The notes: a model not told the origin generated them from the letters alone. DNA of 64,000 nt from Mycolicibacterium rutilum (GCF_900108565.1 NZ_LT629971.1:5580001-5644000), one strand, 5' to 3'. Positions 19,733 through 29,952 are shown, numbered from the stretch's first letter. Program-made: numbers and translations.

Positions 19733-21076
19733 TCACAGGTCGTGTTCGGCGGGGTCGGCGCCGCCCGATATCTGCTGCAGCCGCTGCAGGTCGACCGGGT
19801 GGATGTCGCCGCGGCTGGCCACGCTCTCGGTCAGCAGCCGGACCTGGGTGCGCAGCGCGGGCACGTACTCGTCGCGGCCGACCGCGCGGGCGTGCTCGAT
19901 CAGCATGTGCAGCACCCGCAGCAGCGTGGCGACCACGTGCGGCTGACTGAGCGACGTCTGCCGGATCTGGTCGAACGCGTGCCGGACGTACTCCTCGTGC
20001 GACAGGTCCCACGGCCGCAGCAGCACCCGCCCGTCGGCTCCGGCCACCGACTGCGGCGGCATGTCGCGGGCCAGCAGCCGACGCATCAGGCTGCCCAGTC
20101 GCAGCACCACGTCGGCGGCCGTCGTCGGATCGTTGACCGCCGGGCTCAGCGCGCGCAGTGCGATGTCGACGAGCTGGCGGATCCCGAAGTCGATGTCCTG
20201 TTGCATGGTCCGGATGTCGGCGACCTCGACGGTCGCCAGCAGTCGGCGTTCGACGCGGGCCGGATCGGGCGGCTTGGGCCACAGCGTCATCAGCACCTCG
20301 CCGCGATGGATGTAGGCCCCGGTGCGCGTCTCGAGCCGCACCACCGTCGCCGGCGGCACCGCCGCGAGGATGTGCCTGCTGCCCGACTGGGTCACCCACC
20401 CGTCGGCGGCGGCGTGCACGGCGAGGTGGTCCTCGGCGATGGGGTCCTTGCCAGTGTGGTCCGGCGGGTTTGGCGCCGGTGTCTCCGCGCGGGTCTCGCG
20501 CGCCTGTTCGTCGATGACCTCGTCGGCCTCGGCGGCGATCGTGCGGACCACCTCACCGACCTGCAGTCCGTAGGCCAACCGGTTGAGGTAGGCGATGATC
20601 AGCAGCACCGTCGCGACCGCCAGCACGATCGCCGTCGTCATCGACACCCGCGGCGCGTTGGAGGTCGGGTCGCCGCTGATGTGGCGCAGCGTCAGCACGC
20701 AGAACACGAACGTCGCCACCAGCGATCCGATGACAAGTTGGCTGACCCGGTCCCGGATGAACGACCGCATCACCCGCGGTGAGAACTGGCTGCTGGCCAG
20801 CTGCAGGCTCACCACCGTCAGCGAGAACACGACGCCCGCGGTGGTGATCGTGGCGCCCGCGACGGTGCTCAGCAGCCAGGTGGCGGCGTTGCTGTTCATC
20901 TCCACGGTCAACGGCAGCGAGGTGTCGACGCCCACCACGTCGTCGAGGAACGCGGTCACCTCGGCCAGCACCACCCCGGCCACCAGGACGAGGGCGGGCA
21001 GCGCGAACAGGCGCTCGCGGAACCGGTACAGCGCCGTGGAGGTCCACAGCGCCGATGACGGGACGCGGCGCACCAT
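19733..21076 (-). CDS. DUF2254-family membrane protein
   Basis: 447 residues. The first 165 or so contain four hydrophobic helices around a conserved TVEMNSNAATWLLSTVAGATITTAGVVFSLTVVSLQLASSQFSPR region, which is split here only for description and is typical of DUF2254. After a charged linker rich in Glu/Pro/Asp (about 185-215) the soluble C-terminus includes DIDFGIRQLVDIALRALSPAVNDPTTA, another family hallmark. No enzymatic motif is evident; the role is unknown and may involve ion or membrane-stress physiology. It lies between mtrA and tmk, which are adjacent in M. tuberculosis as I recall, 81 bases before mtrA and 29 bases after tmk, all on the same strand. Confidence 0.88.
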   Translation of the reverse strand: MVRRVPSSALWTSTALYRFRERLFALPALVLVAGVVLAEVTAFLDDVVGVDTSLPLTVEMNSNAATWLLSTVAGATITTAGVVFSLTVVSLQLASSQFSPRVMRSFIRDRVSQLVIGSLVATFVFCVLTLRHISGDPTSNAPRVSMTTAIVLAVATVLLIIAYLNRLAYGLQVGEVVRTIAAEADEVIDEQARETRAETPAPNPPDHTGKDPIAEDHLAVHAAADGWVTQSGSRHILAAVPPATVVRLETRTGAYIHRGEVLMTLWPKPPDPARVERRLLATVEVADIRTMQQDIDFGIRQLVDIALRALSPAVNDPTTAADVVLRLGSLMRRLLARDMPPQSVAGADGRVLLRPWDLSHEEYVRHAFDQIRQTSLSQPHVVATLLRVLHMLIEHARAVGRDEYVPALRTQVRLLTESVASRGDIHPVDLQRLQQISGGADPAEHDL

Positions 21077-21105
21077 GCCGCCCGGTTACCCGGGCCTGCC
21101 GGGAA

Positions 21106-21735
21106 CTATCCGGCCAGTTCGGCGGCCAGCGCCGCGGGGTCGACGTCGGGGCCTGCGACCTTCCACTCCCCGCACCAGCCGGCGGCGGCCAGAGCGGCGT
21201 AGACGTCCGAGGTGCGCTGCTGCAGGCCACCGTCGCGCTCGTAGGCGTCCTTGGCGCGGTCGGCCTCGGTGTTGGCGCGGTGTTCGGCACGCGCGGCCGC
21301 CAGTTCGGTCGGCACCGCGAGCAGCACCTGCCAATCGGGTGTCGGCAGTGCCAGCCGGTCGTACTCCAGGGTGCGGACCCATTCGACGACCGGCCCGTCG
21401 ACGCCCTGGTGCAGCCGGGCCGCACTGTAGGCGGCGTTGGACGCCACATAGCGGTCGAGGATGACGACGTCGTATTCGCTTGCCAGAGAATTGATTTCGG
21501 CTTTGGCGCCGGATCGGTCGAGGGCGAACAGCACGGCCATCGCGTAGACGGACTCGGCGAGGTCGCCGTGGGCGCCGTGCAGCGCCTCGGCGGCCAGGTC
21601 CGCTTCGAGGGAGCGGTGATACCGCGGGAACGCCAGGCTGGTCACCGATTGACCGGCGGCCTCGAACGCGGTGCGCAGCCCGTCGGTCAAGGTTCGTTTG
21701 CCCGCGCCGTCGACGCCCTCGATCACCATCAGCAC
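21106..21735 (-). CDS. tmk: Thymidylate kinase
   Basis: 209 residues starting at GTG 21735 (VLMVIEGVDGAGKRT). This aligns residue for residue with the known start MLIAIEGVDGAGKRT of M. tuberculosis Tmk; an ATG two codons later (21729) is an alternative. P-loop EGVDGAGKRT, the DR motif in DVVILDRYVASNAAYSAAR, and the LQQRTSDVYAALAA tail are present. It converts dTMP to dTDP with ATP, essential for DNA synthesis. It is divergent from the DUF899 gene with 92 bases between. Confidence 0.96.
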   Translation of the reverse strand: MLMVIEGVDGAGKRTLTDGLRTAFEAAGQSVTSLAFPRYHRSLEADLAAEALHGAHGDLAESVYAMAVLFALDRSGAKAEINSLASEYDVVILDRYVASNAAYSAARLHQGVDGPVVEWVRTLEYDRLALPTPDWQVLLAVPTELAAARAEHRANTEADRAKDAYERDGGLQQRTSDVYAALAAAGWCGEWKVAGPDVDPAALAAELAG

Positions 21736-21827
21736 GCCGGAAGCGTAACGGCCCGCCGCGATGAGTTCCGGCACCGGCGACAGTCTCTTTTCCGACGGAC
21801 CCCGTTCCCCGATCACCAGGAGACACG

Positions 21828-22514
21828 ATGACCACGCACGCGGTCGGCACGCGCGACCAGTGGCGAGCCGCCTACGAGCGCCAGCTCGCCGAGGAGAAGG
21901 AGTTGACCCGGCGGGCCACGGAGCTGGCCCGGACACGCCAGGAACTGCCGTGGGTGCCGGTCGACAAGCGGTACCTGTTCGACACCACGGCGGGTCCGCG
22001 CACGCTGGCCGATCTGTTCGACGGCCGTTCGCAGCTGATCGTGCGGCACTTCATGCACGGGCCCAAGACCCCGGAGGGCTGCCCGGGCTGCACGTTCGAG
22101 ACGGACAATCTGGTCGGCGCGGTGCCGCACCTCGCGCACCGCGACGTGACGTTCGTGCTCGCGTCGCGTTCGCCGTTACCGGTGCTGACCGCCTACAAGG
22201 AACGGATGGGCTGGGACGTCGAGTGGGTGTCGTCGGGCGAAAGCGACTTCGACGCCGACTTCTTCGGATACATGCACGTGCCAACGCCGCGAAGGGATTT
22301 CGGGTCGGGCACCGGCAGCATGCTCGACGTGATGGAGCTGATGGCGCTCAGCTGCTTCGCGCTCGAGGACGGCGTCGTCTACCACACGTACTCGACCTAC
22401 GACCGCGGCACCGAAGCGCTGAACGCGACGTGGCAGCTGCTGGACCGCGCACCCAAGGGACGTGGCGAGGACTTCTCGGACTGGCCGCGCAAGCGCGACG
22501 AGTACCCGGCATAG
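21828..22514 (+). CDS. DUF899 (thioredoxin-like) protein
   Basis: 228 residues, ATG 21828 with AGGAGA upstream. The start TRDQWRAAYERQLAEEKELTRRATELARTRQELPWV is typical of DUF899 (segment 8-43). FMHGPKTPEGCPGCTFETDN carries a CxxC pair, and YHTYSTYDRGTEALNATWQLLDRAPKGRGE is the conserved tail. The fold is thioredoxin-like with a CPGC motif, so a redox role is plausible but not shown. It is not part of the M. tuberculosis gene order I recall at this place. Confidence 0.88.
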   Translation: MTTHAVGTRDQWRAAYERQLAEEKELTRRATELARTRQELPWVPVDKRYLFDTTAGPRTLADLFDGRSQLIVRHFMHGPKTPEGCPGCTFETDNLVGAVPHLAHRDVTFVLASRSPLPVLTAYKERMGWDVEWVSSGESDFDADFFGYMHVPTPRRDFGSGTGSMLDVMELMALSCFALEDGVVYHTYSTYDRGTEALNATWQLLDRAPKGRGEDFSDWPRKRDEYPA

Positions 22515-22630
22515 GCCGGCTGGAGGATCGCTGCGGGCATGCTGTGAAAGTCCTTGCGAGCGGGCGCATCAGCGCACGGCGGGACGCACACTGGCAAACG
22601 ACCGTAGCCCTCTCGACCAGGAGATCCGTG

Positions 22631-22978
22631 ATGCCAAGTACCCGTGCCGTACGCCGAGTGTCGATGTTCGTGTCGTCATCGCTCGCCGCCACAGCGGCGG
22701 TGATCGCCCTGTCGCCGTTGGCCAATGCCGAACCCCCGAACTGCACGAGCGCCGACCTCGAGGGGGTGCGGGCGGGGGTGGACGCGTCGACGTCGGCCTA
22801 CCTGTTCACCCACCCCGACCTCAACGGCTTCATGAGCACGCTGCAAGGCCTGTCGCGCGAGCAGGTGGCCGACCGGACGACGGCCTGGCTCAGCGACCAT
22901 CCGCAGGAGAAGGCGGAGATGGCGGGCATCCGGCAGCCGCTGCTGGATCTGAAGAACCGGTGCGGCGCCATCTCCTGA
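22631..22978 (+). CDS. Secreted haemophore-like (haem-binding) protein
   Basis: 115 residues from ATG 22631 with AGGAG eight bases upstream. A Sec signal peptide (RRVSMFVSSSLAATAAVIAL, cleavage after ANA near residue 33) leaves a helical mature protein of about 82 residues. A cysteine near each end (Cys38, Cys111) could form a disulfide. The pattern NCTSADLEGVRAGVDASTSAYLFTHPDLNGF resembles the mycobacterial haem-binding Rv0203-like family, where each cell carries several paralogues. Haem binding is inferred from that resemblance. It converges on sahH with a strong hairpin between. Confidence 0.72.
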   Translation: MPSTRAVRRVSMFVSSSLAATAAVIALSPLANAEPPNCTSADLEGVRAGVDASTSAYLFTHPDLNGFMSTLQGLSREQVADRTTAWLSDHPQEKAEMAGIRQPLLDLKNRCGAIS

Positions 22979-22986
22979 ACACCGAA

Positions 22987-23026
22987 ACTGCGGACAGATG
23001 GCGATGATTCGCGATCTGCCCGCAGT
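22987..23026. terminator. Bidirectional terminator between the haemophore-like gene and sahH
   Basis: ACTGCGGACAGAT (22987-22999) pairs with ATCTGCCCGCAGT (23014-23026), 13 pairs with one G-T wobble, around a 14-base loop. It lies between two convergent stop codons. There is no long T-run, as usual in mycobacteria. Confidence 0.65.
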
Positions 23027-23038
23027 CTCGGATGGAAC

Positions 23039-24496
<1,458 letters not shown>

Positions 24497-24613
24497 GTAG
24501 AGCCCCTATTCGTTCGTCATTGCTTTTGGGCGCACGAACGCACGCATCGGCGACGTTCATGCGAAACCCCCAGCCTGCGGGCTCGCGGGACAGGCGCTCG
24601 TGCGCTCTGACAG

Positions 24614-25261
24614 CTACGGGGTATCGATAACACCGTAGCGTTCGGCGAACGGCGTCATCAATCTGGCCAGGTCACGGGCCACGTCATGATCGGCTTCCGG
24701 CGGCATCGACACGTAGCTCATCGCCAGCCGGACGATCGCCCTGGCCAGCACGCCGGCGTCCTCCTCGCTGGCCTTGACCCAGCTGTCGATGAACGTCGCG
24801 GTCAGCCGCTGGCTGCAGTGCGTGATGATCGGTCCGCTGTCGGTGGTGATGAGCTGCAGCAGATCGGGTTTGGCCTCGCCGGTCAGCAGGGAGATCACCA
24901 GCGGGTCGGCGGCCGATTCGGTGAAGAAGTCGCGGAAGCCCTGCAGGAACGCCGCCTCGACGTCGCCGACGTTGCCGTCGATTGCGACGTCGATCTGGTC
25001 GACGAGCCGGTCGGCCAGCCGCATCGCGTAGGCCTGCGCCAGGCCCTGTCTAGAGCCGAACTCGTTGTAGATGGTCTGCCTGCTGATCCCGGCGGCCTTG
25101 GCCACGTGCGACAGTGTGATCGCCGACCAGTCCCTGCTCAGCAGGAGCTCGCGCATGCCGTCCAGGATGGAGTCGCGCAGCAACACTCTCGACGCCTCGG
25201 CGTACGGGATGCGCGGCGCGGTCCGTCGCGGACTGTTCACAGCGGCGAGACTAGTCGTCAC
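24614..25261 (-). CDS. TetR-family regulator of the alkane hydroxylase operon
   Basis: 215 residues if started at GTG 25261, which overlaps the rubB stop as GTGA; this coupling decides the start over frames further upstream that would overlap rubB. A second GTG at 25237 is possible. The DNA-binding domain reads SRDWSAITLSHVAKAAGISRQTIYNEF in two parts (about 41-67), typical TetR. The ligand domain is helical with ESAADPLVISLLTGEAKPDLLQLI. The same position in M. tuberculosis is Rv3249c (AlkX). As the last gene of alkB-rubA-rubB-tetR it probably represses its own operon and responds to a fatty ligand. Confidence 0.9.
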   Translation of the reverse strand: MTTSLAAVNSPRRTAPRIPYAEASRVLLRDSILDGMRELLLSRDWSAITLSHVAKAAGISRQTIYNEFGSRQGLAQAYAMRLADRLVDQIDVAIDGNVGDVEAAFLQGFRDFFTESAADPLVISLLTGEAKPDLLQLITTDSGPIITHCSQRLTATFIDSWVKASEEDAGVLARAIVRLAMSYVSMPPEADHDVARDLARLMTPFAERYGVIDTP

Positions 25262-25437
25262 GGACGGGCGATCTCGACCATCTCGAAGTCCGACTTCGCC
25301 GCGCCGCAGTCCGGGCAGCTCCAGTCGTCGGGGATGTCGTCCCAGCGGGTGCCCGGCGCGATGCCGTCCTCGGGCCAGCCCTTCTCCTCGTCGTACTCGA
25401 ATCCGCACTGCACGCAGATGAACAGCTTGTAGTCCAT
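25258..25437 (-). CDS. rubB: Rubredoxin, second of two
   Basis: 59 residues. Two CxxC knuckles, CVQCGFEYDEEKG and SCPDCGAAKSDFE, hold a single iron with four cysteines (8, 11, 41, 44). The acidic loop IAPGTRWDDIPDDW is typical of AlkG-type rubredoxins. It relays electrons from a rubredoxin reductase to AlkB. Start ATG 25437 has AGGAAG six to nine bases upstream. Its stop overlaps the TetR start. Confidence 0.95.
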   Translation of the reverse strand: MDYKLFICVQCGFEYDEEKGWPEDGIAPGTRWDDIPDDWSCPDCGAAKSDFEMVEIARP

Positions 25438-25481
25438 CGCTCTTCCTTTCTCTGTCTCATGTCGACCCTGCGTCAACGAAT

Positions 25482-25643
25482 TCAGGCGGGTTCGAAGTCG
25501 ACCTTCTCGCGCACCGCGCAGTCCGGGCAGGACCAGTCGTCGGGGACCTGGTCCCACGGCGTGCCGGGCGGGAAACCTTCGCGCGGAGCGCCTTTGGCTT
25601 CGTCGTAGACGTAGTCGCAGCCGGGGCAGCGGTAGGCGGCCAA
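25482..25643 (-). CDS. rubA: Rubredoxin, first of two, with TTG start
   Basis: Only 53 residues: LAAYRCPGCDYVYDEAKG, then PREGFPPGTPWDQVPDDW and SCPDCAVREKVDFEPA. Four iron-binding cysteines sit in two CxxC motifs (6, 9, 39, 42). TTG at 25643 is the only sensible start, three bases after the alkB stop, so translation is probably coupled to alkB termination. RubA-type proteins of alkane operons, unlike RubB types, are often unable to replace AlkG in Pseudomonas assays, so the two may have different roles. This is known for the family and not visible here. Confidence 0.9.
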   Translation of the reverse strand: MAAYRCPGCDYVYDEAKGAPREGFPPGTPWDQVPDDWSCPDCAVREKVDFEPA

Positions 25644-25646
25644 TGC

Positions 25647-26888
25647 TCAGGCACCCCGCTCTTCGCGCAAGCGCTCATCGCCCGCTCCGTAGCGAGCCAC
25701 CACCTTGTCCCGCACCCGGGGGTGGATGTTGACCCGGCTGAGGTCGCCGTCGTAATGCTCGAGCACGCGGTGGTCCATCACCTTGCGCCACAGCGGCGGG
25801 AAATAGGTCAGCGCGATCATCGACGCATAGCCGCTGGGCAGGTTCGGCGCGCCGTCCATGCTGCGCAGGGTCTGGTAGCGCCGCGTCGGGTTGGCGTGGT
25901 GATCGCTGTGCCGCTGCAGGTGATACAGGAACAGGTTGGTCACGATGTGGTCGGAGTTCCAGCTGTGCACCGGGGCGCAGCGCTCGTAGCGGCCGCTGTC
26001 GAGCTTCTGCCGCAGCAGGCCGTAGTGCTCGAGGTAATTGACCGTCTCGAGCAGCGTGAAGCCGAAGATCGCCGAGATGACGATGTAGGGCAGCAGCGCC
26101 CAGCCGAACACCGCGATCAGCACGCCGTAGAACACCGCCGACATCGCCCACGCGTTGAGCACGTCGTTGGACCAGTGCCACTTGCTCTTGCCCGCGCGGT
26201 CCAGCCGCTTCGCCTCCAGCTCCCACGCCGACTTCAGCGACCCGAACACGCTGCGGGGCAGGAACTCCCAGAACGTCTCGCCGAACCGCGCCGACGCCGG
26301 GTCCTCCGGGGTGGCGACGCGCACGTGGTGGCCGCGGTTGTGCTCGATGTAGAAGTGGCCGTAGCAGGTCTGCGCCAGCGTGATCTTGGCCAGCCAGCGC
26401 TCCAGCGAGTCCTTCTTGTGCCCCATCTCGTGCGCGGTGTTGATGCCGACCCCGCCGAGCAGGCCGACCGACAGCGCCAGGCCGATCTTGGCCGGCCAGC
26501 CCAGCCCGCCGTCGAACCCGAGCCAGCTCAGGTCCGACGCGGTGAACAGGTAGGCGCCGACGACCACGCTGGCGTACTGGAACGGGATGTAGAGGTAGGT
26601 GCAATAGCGGTAGTACTTGTCGTTTTCGAGGCGCTCCATCACTTCGTCGGGCGGGTTCTGTCCGTCCGGGCCGAACTTCAGGTCCAGCGCGGGCAGCAGG
26701 ATGTAGAGCAGGATCGGGCCGATCCAGAACGGCACCTGCGCCGCGACGTGCCAGCCCCACTCGTTGAACGCCCAGACCAGCGGCAGCATCACGAACAGTG
26801 CGGTCGGGGCGATCAGGCCCATCAGCCACAGATAGCGCTTCCGGTCGCGCCACTGTGCGATCTCCATCTCGGACATCTGCATGGTCAT
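25647..26888 (-). CDS. alkB: Alkane 1-monooxygenase AlkB
   Basis: 413 residues with six hydrophobic helices in the first 270. The histidine motifs of AlkB are present: HEMGHKK, EHNRGHHVRVATPEDPAS, NYLEHYGLLR and LQRHSDHHANPTRRYQ. These bind the di-iron centre that hydroxylates the terminal carbon of medium or long alkanes. It heads the operon alkB-rubA-rubB-tetR, in the order of Rv3252c to Rv3249c. The start MTMQMSEMEIAQW is kept at 26888; Met codons 3 and 5 are alternatives. Confidence 0.97.
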   Translation of the reverse strand: MTMQMSEMEIAQWRDRKRYLWLMGLIAPTALFVMLPLVWAFNEWGWHVAAQVPFWIGPILLYILLPALDLKFGPDGQNPPDEVMERLENDKYYRYCTYLYIPFQYASVVVGAYLFTASDLSWLGFDGGLGWPAKIGLALSVGLLGGVGINTAHEMGHKKDSLERWLAKITLAQTCYGHFYIEHNRGHHVRVATPEDPASARFGETFWEFLPRSVFGSLKSAWELEAKRLDRAGKSKWHWSNDVLNAWAMSAVFYGVLIAVFGWALLPYIVISAIFGFTLLETVNYLEHYGLLRQKLDSGRYERCAPVHSWNSDHIVTNLFLYHLQRHSDHHANPTRRYQTLRSMDGAPNLPSGYASMIALTYFPPLWRKVMDHRVLEHYDGDLSRVNIHPRVRDKVVARYGAGDERLREERGA

Positions 26889-26952
26889 CGCCAGCCTCCT
26901 GTTGTGAGTGCCGTCACGTCGTCGACTTGACTATAGCGGCTCATATGTCGGC

Positions 26953-26962
26953 TGTCTAGACA
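26953..26962. promoter_or_regulatory. Perfect palindrome upstream of alkB
   Basis: TGTCTAGACA is fully self-complementary and lies 65 bases before the alkB start, in an AT-richer promoter stretch (26930-26985). It is a reasonable half of an operator for the operon's own TetR protein, but the symmetry does not extend further outward. Confidence 0.4.
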
Positions 26963-26994
26963 CGAACCTATGTTTTGTAAACCACCGCAGGGTG

Positions 26995-27053
26995 GCGAGC
27001 GCTCACCCTTGTACGGTTTCGAGCTTGAGCTCTGTACCAGGATGAGCGCTCGC
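26995..27053. repeat. Long inverted repeat containing paired GAGCGCTC palindromes
   Basis: GCGAGCGCTCA (26995-27005) and its exact complement TGAGCGCTCGC (27043-27053) flank a 37-base centre. Each arm holds the 8-base palindrome GAGCGCTC. It lies just past the permease stop (27064, minus strand) and upstream of alkB. It could be a terminator for the permease gene or a pair of protein-binding sites 47 bases apart. Confidence 0.55.
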
Positions 27054-27063
27054 CGATCGGGGA

Positions 27064-28527
27064 TCAGCTGATGCCGGCGGACTCCCTGCGGCCCAGCACC
27101 GAGTTGCGGCGGCTGTACACGAAGTAGATGACGACGCCGATCGCCATCCAGATCAGGAACCGGATCCACGTCAGCGCGGTGAGGTTGAGCATCAGCCACA
27201 CGCACGCCACGATCGAGGCGACCGGCAGCAGGGGCACGCCCGGCACGCGGAAACCGCGTTCGAGGTCGGGCCGCGTGCGGCGCAGCACGATCACGCCCGC
27301 CGACACCAGCACGAACGCGAACAGCGTGCCGATGTTGACCATCTCCTCGAGCTTGCCGATCGGGAAGACCGACGCGGTGATCGCCACCAGCACACCGACG
27401 ATCAGCGTGATGCGCACCGGCGTCCCGTGAGTCCCCGTCTTGGCCAGCGACCGCGGCAGCAGGCCGTCGCGCGACATCGCGAACAACACCCGGGTCTGCC
27501 CGAGCACCAGCACGATCACCACCGTCGTCAACCCGGCCAGCGCGCCGATCGAGATGACCTTGGCCGCCCAGTCCACGCCGTTGAGCGCGAACGCCGTCGC
27601 GAGATTGGCCTCGGCGCCGGCGTCGCGCAGTTCGGTGTAGCGCACCATGCCGGTCAGCACCACCGACACCGCGATGTAGAGCACCGTCACGATCGCCAGC
27701 GAGGCGATGATGCCGCGCGCCACGTCGCGCTGCGGGTTCTTGGTCTCCTCGGCGGTGGTGGCGACGATGTCGAAGCCGATGAACGCGAAGAACACGATCG
27801 ACGCGCCGGCGAGCAGGCCGTACCAGCCGTAGCTGCTGCCCTCGGCGCCGGTGATCAGCGAGAACAGCGACTGCTCGGTGCCGCTGCCGCCCTCCCCCGG
27901 CTGGGCCGGCGGGATGAACGGCGTGTAGTTGGCGGCCTTGATGTAGAACGCGCCGACGGCGACCACGAGCAGCACCACCGCGAGCTTGATCACCGTGATC
28001 ACCAGGCTGACGCCCGCCGAGAGCTTGGTCCCCAGCGCCAGGATCGTGGTGACGAACGCGATGATCAGCAGCGCGCCCCAATCCAGTTGCACCGCACCGA
28101 AATCCGCGACACCGCCGCCGAAGTTGAACACGGTGCCTAGGTAACTCGACCAGCCCTTGGCCACGACCGCCGCCGCGACGGCGAACTCGAGGATGAGGTC
28201 CCAGCCGATGATCCAGGCGACGAATTCGCCGAATGTCGCGTACGAGAACGTGTATGCGCTGCCCGCCACGGGCACCGTCGAGGCGAACTCGGCGTAGCAC
28301 AGCGCCGCCAGCCCACACGCGATCGCCGCGAGTACGAACGAAATCGAGATCGCCGGGCCGGTGAGGTTGCCCGCGGTCGACGCGGTGATCGTGAAGATGC
28401 CCGCGCCGATCACCACGGAGACGCCGAACACGGTGAGGTCCCACCAGTTCAGGTCCTTGCGCAACCGGGTGTCCGGTTCGTCGGTGTCGGCGATGGACTG
28501 CTCTACCGATTTGGTGCGCCGAGCCAT
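27064..28527 (-). CDS. APC-family cationic amino-acid permease
   Basis: 487 residues with 12 hydrophobic segments. The opening helix FGVSVVIGAGIFTITASTAG carries the GxGIF substrate-binding motif of APC transporters; IGFDIVATTAEETKNPQRDV is the conserved loop of the cationic amino-acid transporter (CAT) subgroup. It matches Rv3253c. Import of a basic amino acid by proton symport is the family expectation. It is divergent from the monooxygenase gene with about 54 bases between. Confidence 0.92.
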   Translation of the reverse strand: MARRTKSVEQSIADTDEPDTRLRKDLNWWDLTVFGVSVVIGAGIFTITASTAGNLTGPAISISFVLAAIACGLAALCYAEFASTVPVAGSAYTFSYATFGEFVAWIIGWDLILEFAVAAAVVAKGWSSYLGTVFNFGGGVADFGAVQLDWGALLIIAFVTTILALGTKLSAGVSLVITVIKLAVVLLVVAVGAFYIKAANYTPFIPPAQPGEGGSGTEQSLFSLITGAEGSSYGWYGLLAGASIVFFAFIGFDIVATTAEETKNPQRDVARGIIASLAIVTVLYIAVSVVLTGMVRYTELRDAGAEANLATAFALNGVDWAAKVISIGALAGLTTVVIVLVLGQTRVLFAMSRDGLLPRSLAKTGTHGTPVRITLIVGVLVAITASVFPIGKLEEMVNIGTLFAFVLVSAGVIVLRRTRPDLERGFRVPGVPLLPVASIVACVWLMLNLTALTWIRFLIWMAIGVVIYFVYSRRNSVLGRRESAGIS

Positions 28528-28581
28528 CGCACGTCCTTTCGTGGGGTCCGTTCGGGCAATCTACCGAGTACTGTGCACCCG

Positions 28582-29952
28582 ATGGGGCGGAGTTATAAAC
28601 ACGCGATCGTGATCGGCGCCAGCCTCGCGGGACTGTGCGCGGCGCGGGTGCTCTCCGACGTCAGTGACCGGGTGACGGTCTACGAGCGCGACGATCTGCC
28701 CGACGGCCCGGCCAACCGCGCGGCGGTTCCGCAGGACCGCCACGTCCACCTGCTGATGGCCCGCGGCGCCGCGGAGTTCGAGAGCCACTTCCCTGGCCTG
28801 CTCGAGGGCATGGTCGCCGACGGCGTCCCGATCCTGGAGAACCGTCCGGACTGCATCCACTTCGGGGCCGCCGGACATGTGCTGGGTACCGCGCACCGGT
28901 TGCAGAGCGAGTTCACCGCGTACGTGCCGAGCCGGCCGCAGCTGGAATGGCAGATCCGCAAGCGGGTGCAAGACCTCGCCAACGTCGAGGTGATCCGCGC
29001 CGGGGTCGACGAACCCAGCTACGACGCGGGCCGCGGCCGGGTCACCGGCGTCGTGCTCGACTCGGGCGAGCAGGTGCCCGCCGATCTGGTGGTCGACGCC
29101 ACCGGGCGCGGCACCCGGCTGCCCGCCTGGCTGGAGAAGTGGGGTTATGGGCGGCCCCGCGAGGACGTCATCTTCGTCGGCATCGGCTACGCCAGCCAGC
29201 GGGTGCAGGTGCCCGACGGTCTGCTCGCCGAGAAGGTGGTGGTGGCGGGCGCGTCGCGGGAGCAGCCGCTGGGCATCGGGATGCTGTTCTACGAGGACGG
29301 CGTGTGGAACGTGACGACGTTCGGCGTCGGAAAGGTCGAGCCGCCACACGATTTCGCGGGGCTCTGCGACCTGGCCGACACCATCCTGCCCGCGCACGTG
29401 TCGGCCGCGCTGCGCCAGGGCACCCCGCTCGGCGAGATGGCGTTCCACAAGTATCCGGCGAGCCGCTGGCGCCGTTACGACAAGCTCGACCGACTGCCCG
29501 AGGGCATCCTGCCGTTCGGCGACGCCGTGGTCAGTTTCAACCCCACGTTCGGACAGGGCATGACGATGACGTCGCTGCAGGCCGGGCACCTGCGGCGGGC
29601 CGTGGCGACGCCGGGCGCCGACGTGGTCGGCGCCTGCATCCGCGACACCGCCAAGACCACGTTCCCGGTGTGGATGATGAACGCGATCGGCGATCTGACG
29701 CTGCACCGCGCGACCGGGCCGACGCCGTGGTGGTACAAGCCGGTCGGCGGGCTGTTCGACCAGTTCCTCGGGGCCGCCGAGTCCGATCCCGTTCTCGCGG
29801 AATGGTTCCTGCGCCGGTTCAGCCTGCTCGACAGCCTCTACATGGTCCCGTCGGCGCGCCTCGTCGGGCGGGCGATGCGGCACAACATGCGGATGTGGCT
29901 GGCCGAGCGCCGGGTTGCCCGGCGGCCGGACGCCGTGCCACAGTCGGCATGA
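28582..29952 (+). CDS. FAD-dependent monooxygenase-like protein (Rv3254 type)
   Basis: 456 residues from ATG 28582 (MGRSYKHAIVIGASLAGLC), which aligns with the Rv3254 start; a GTG at 28573 would add three residues. The Rossmann motif is VIGASLAGLCAARVLSD; DLVVDATGRGTRLP is the second conserved motif, and PFGDAVVSFNPTFGQGMTMT the third, binding the FAD ribityl chain. The arrangement is that of class A flavin monooxygenases and geranylgeranyl reductase-like proteins. The substrate is not known. A C-terminal stretch from 355 on is long and Arg-rich at its end. Confidence 0.9.
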   Translation: MGRSYKHAIVIGASLAGLCAARVLSDVSDRVTVYERDDLPDGPANRAAVPQDRHVHLLMARGAAEFESHFPGLLEGMVADGVPILENRPDCIHFGAAGHVLGTAHRLQSEFTAYVPSRPQLEWQIRKRVQDLANVEVIRAGVDEPSYDAGRGRVTGVVLDSGEQVPADLVVDATGRGTRLPAWLEKWGYGRPREDVIFVGIGYASQRVQVPDGLLAEKVVVAGASREQPLGIGMLFYEDGVWNVTTFGVGKVEPPHDFAGLCDLADTILPAHVSAALRQGTPLGEMAFHKYPASRWRRYDKLDRLPEGILPFGDAVVSFNPTFGQGMTMTSLQAGHLRRAVATPGADVVGACIRDTAKTTFPVWMMNAIGDLTLHRATGPTPWWYKPVGGLFDQFLGAAESDPVLAEWFLRRFSLLDSLYMVPSARLVGRAMRHNMRMWLAERRVARRPDAVPQSA

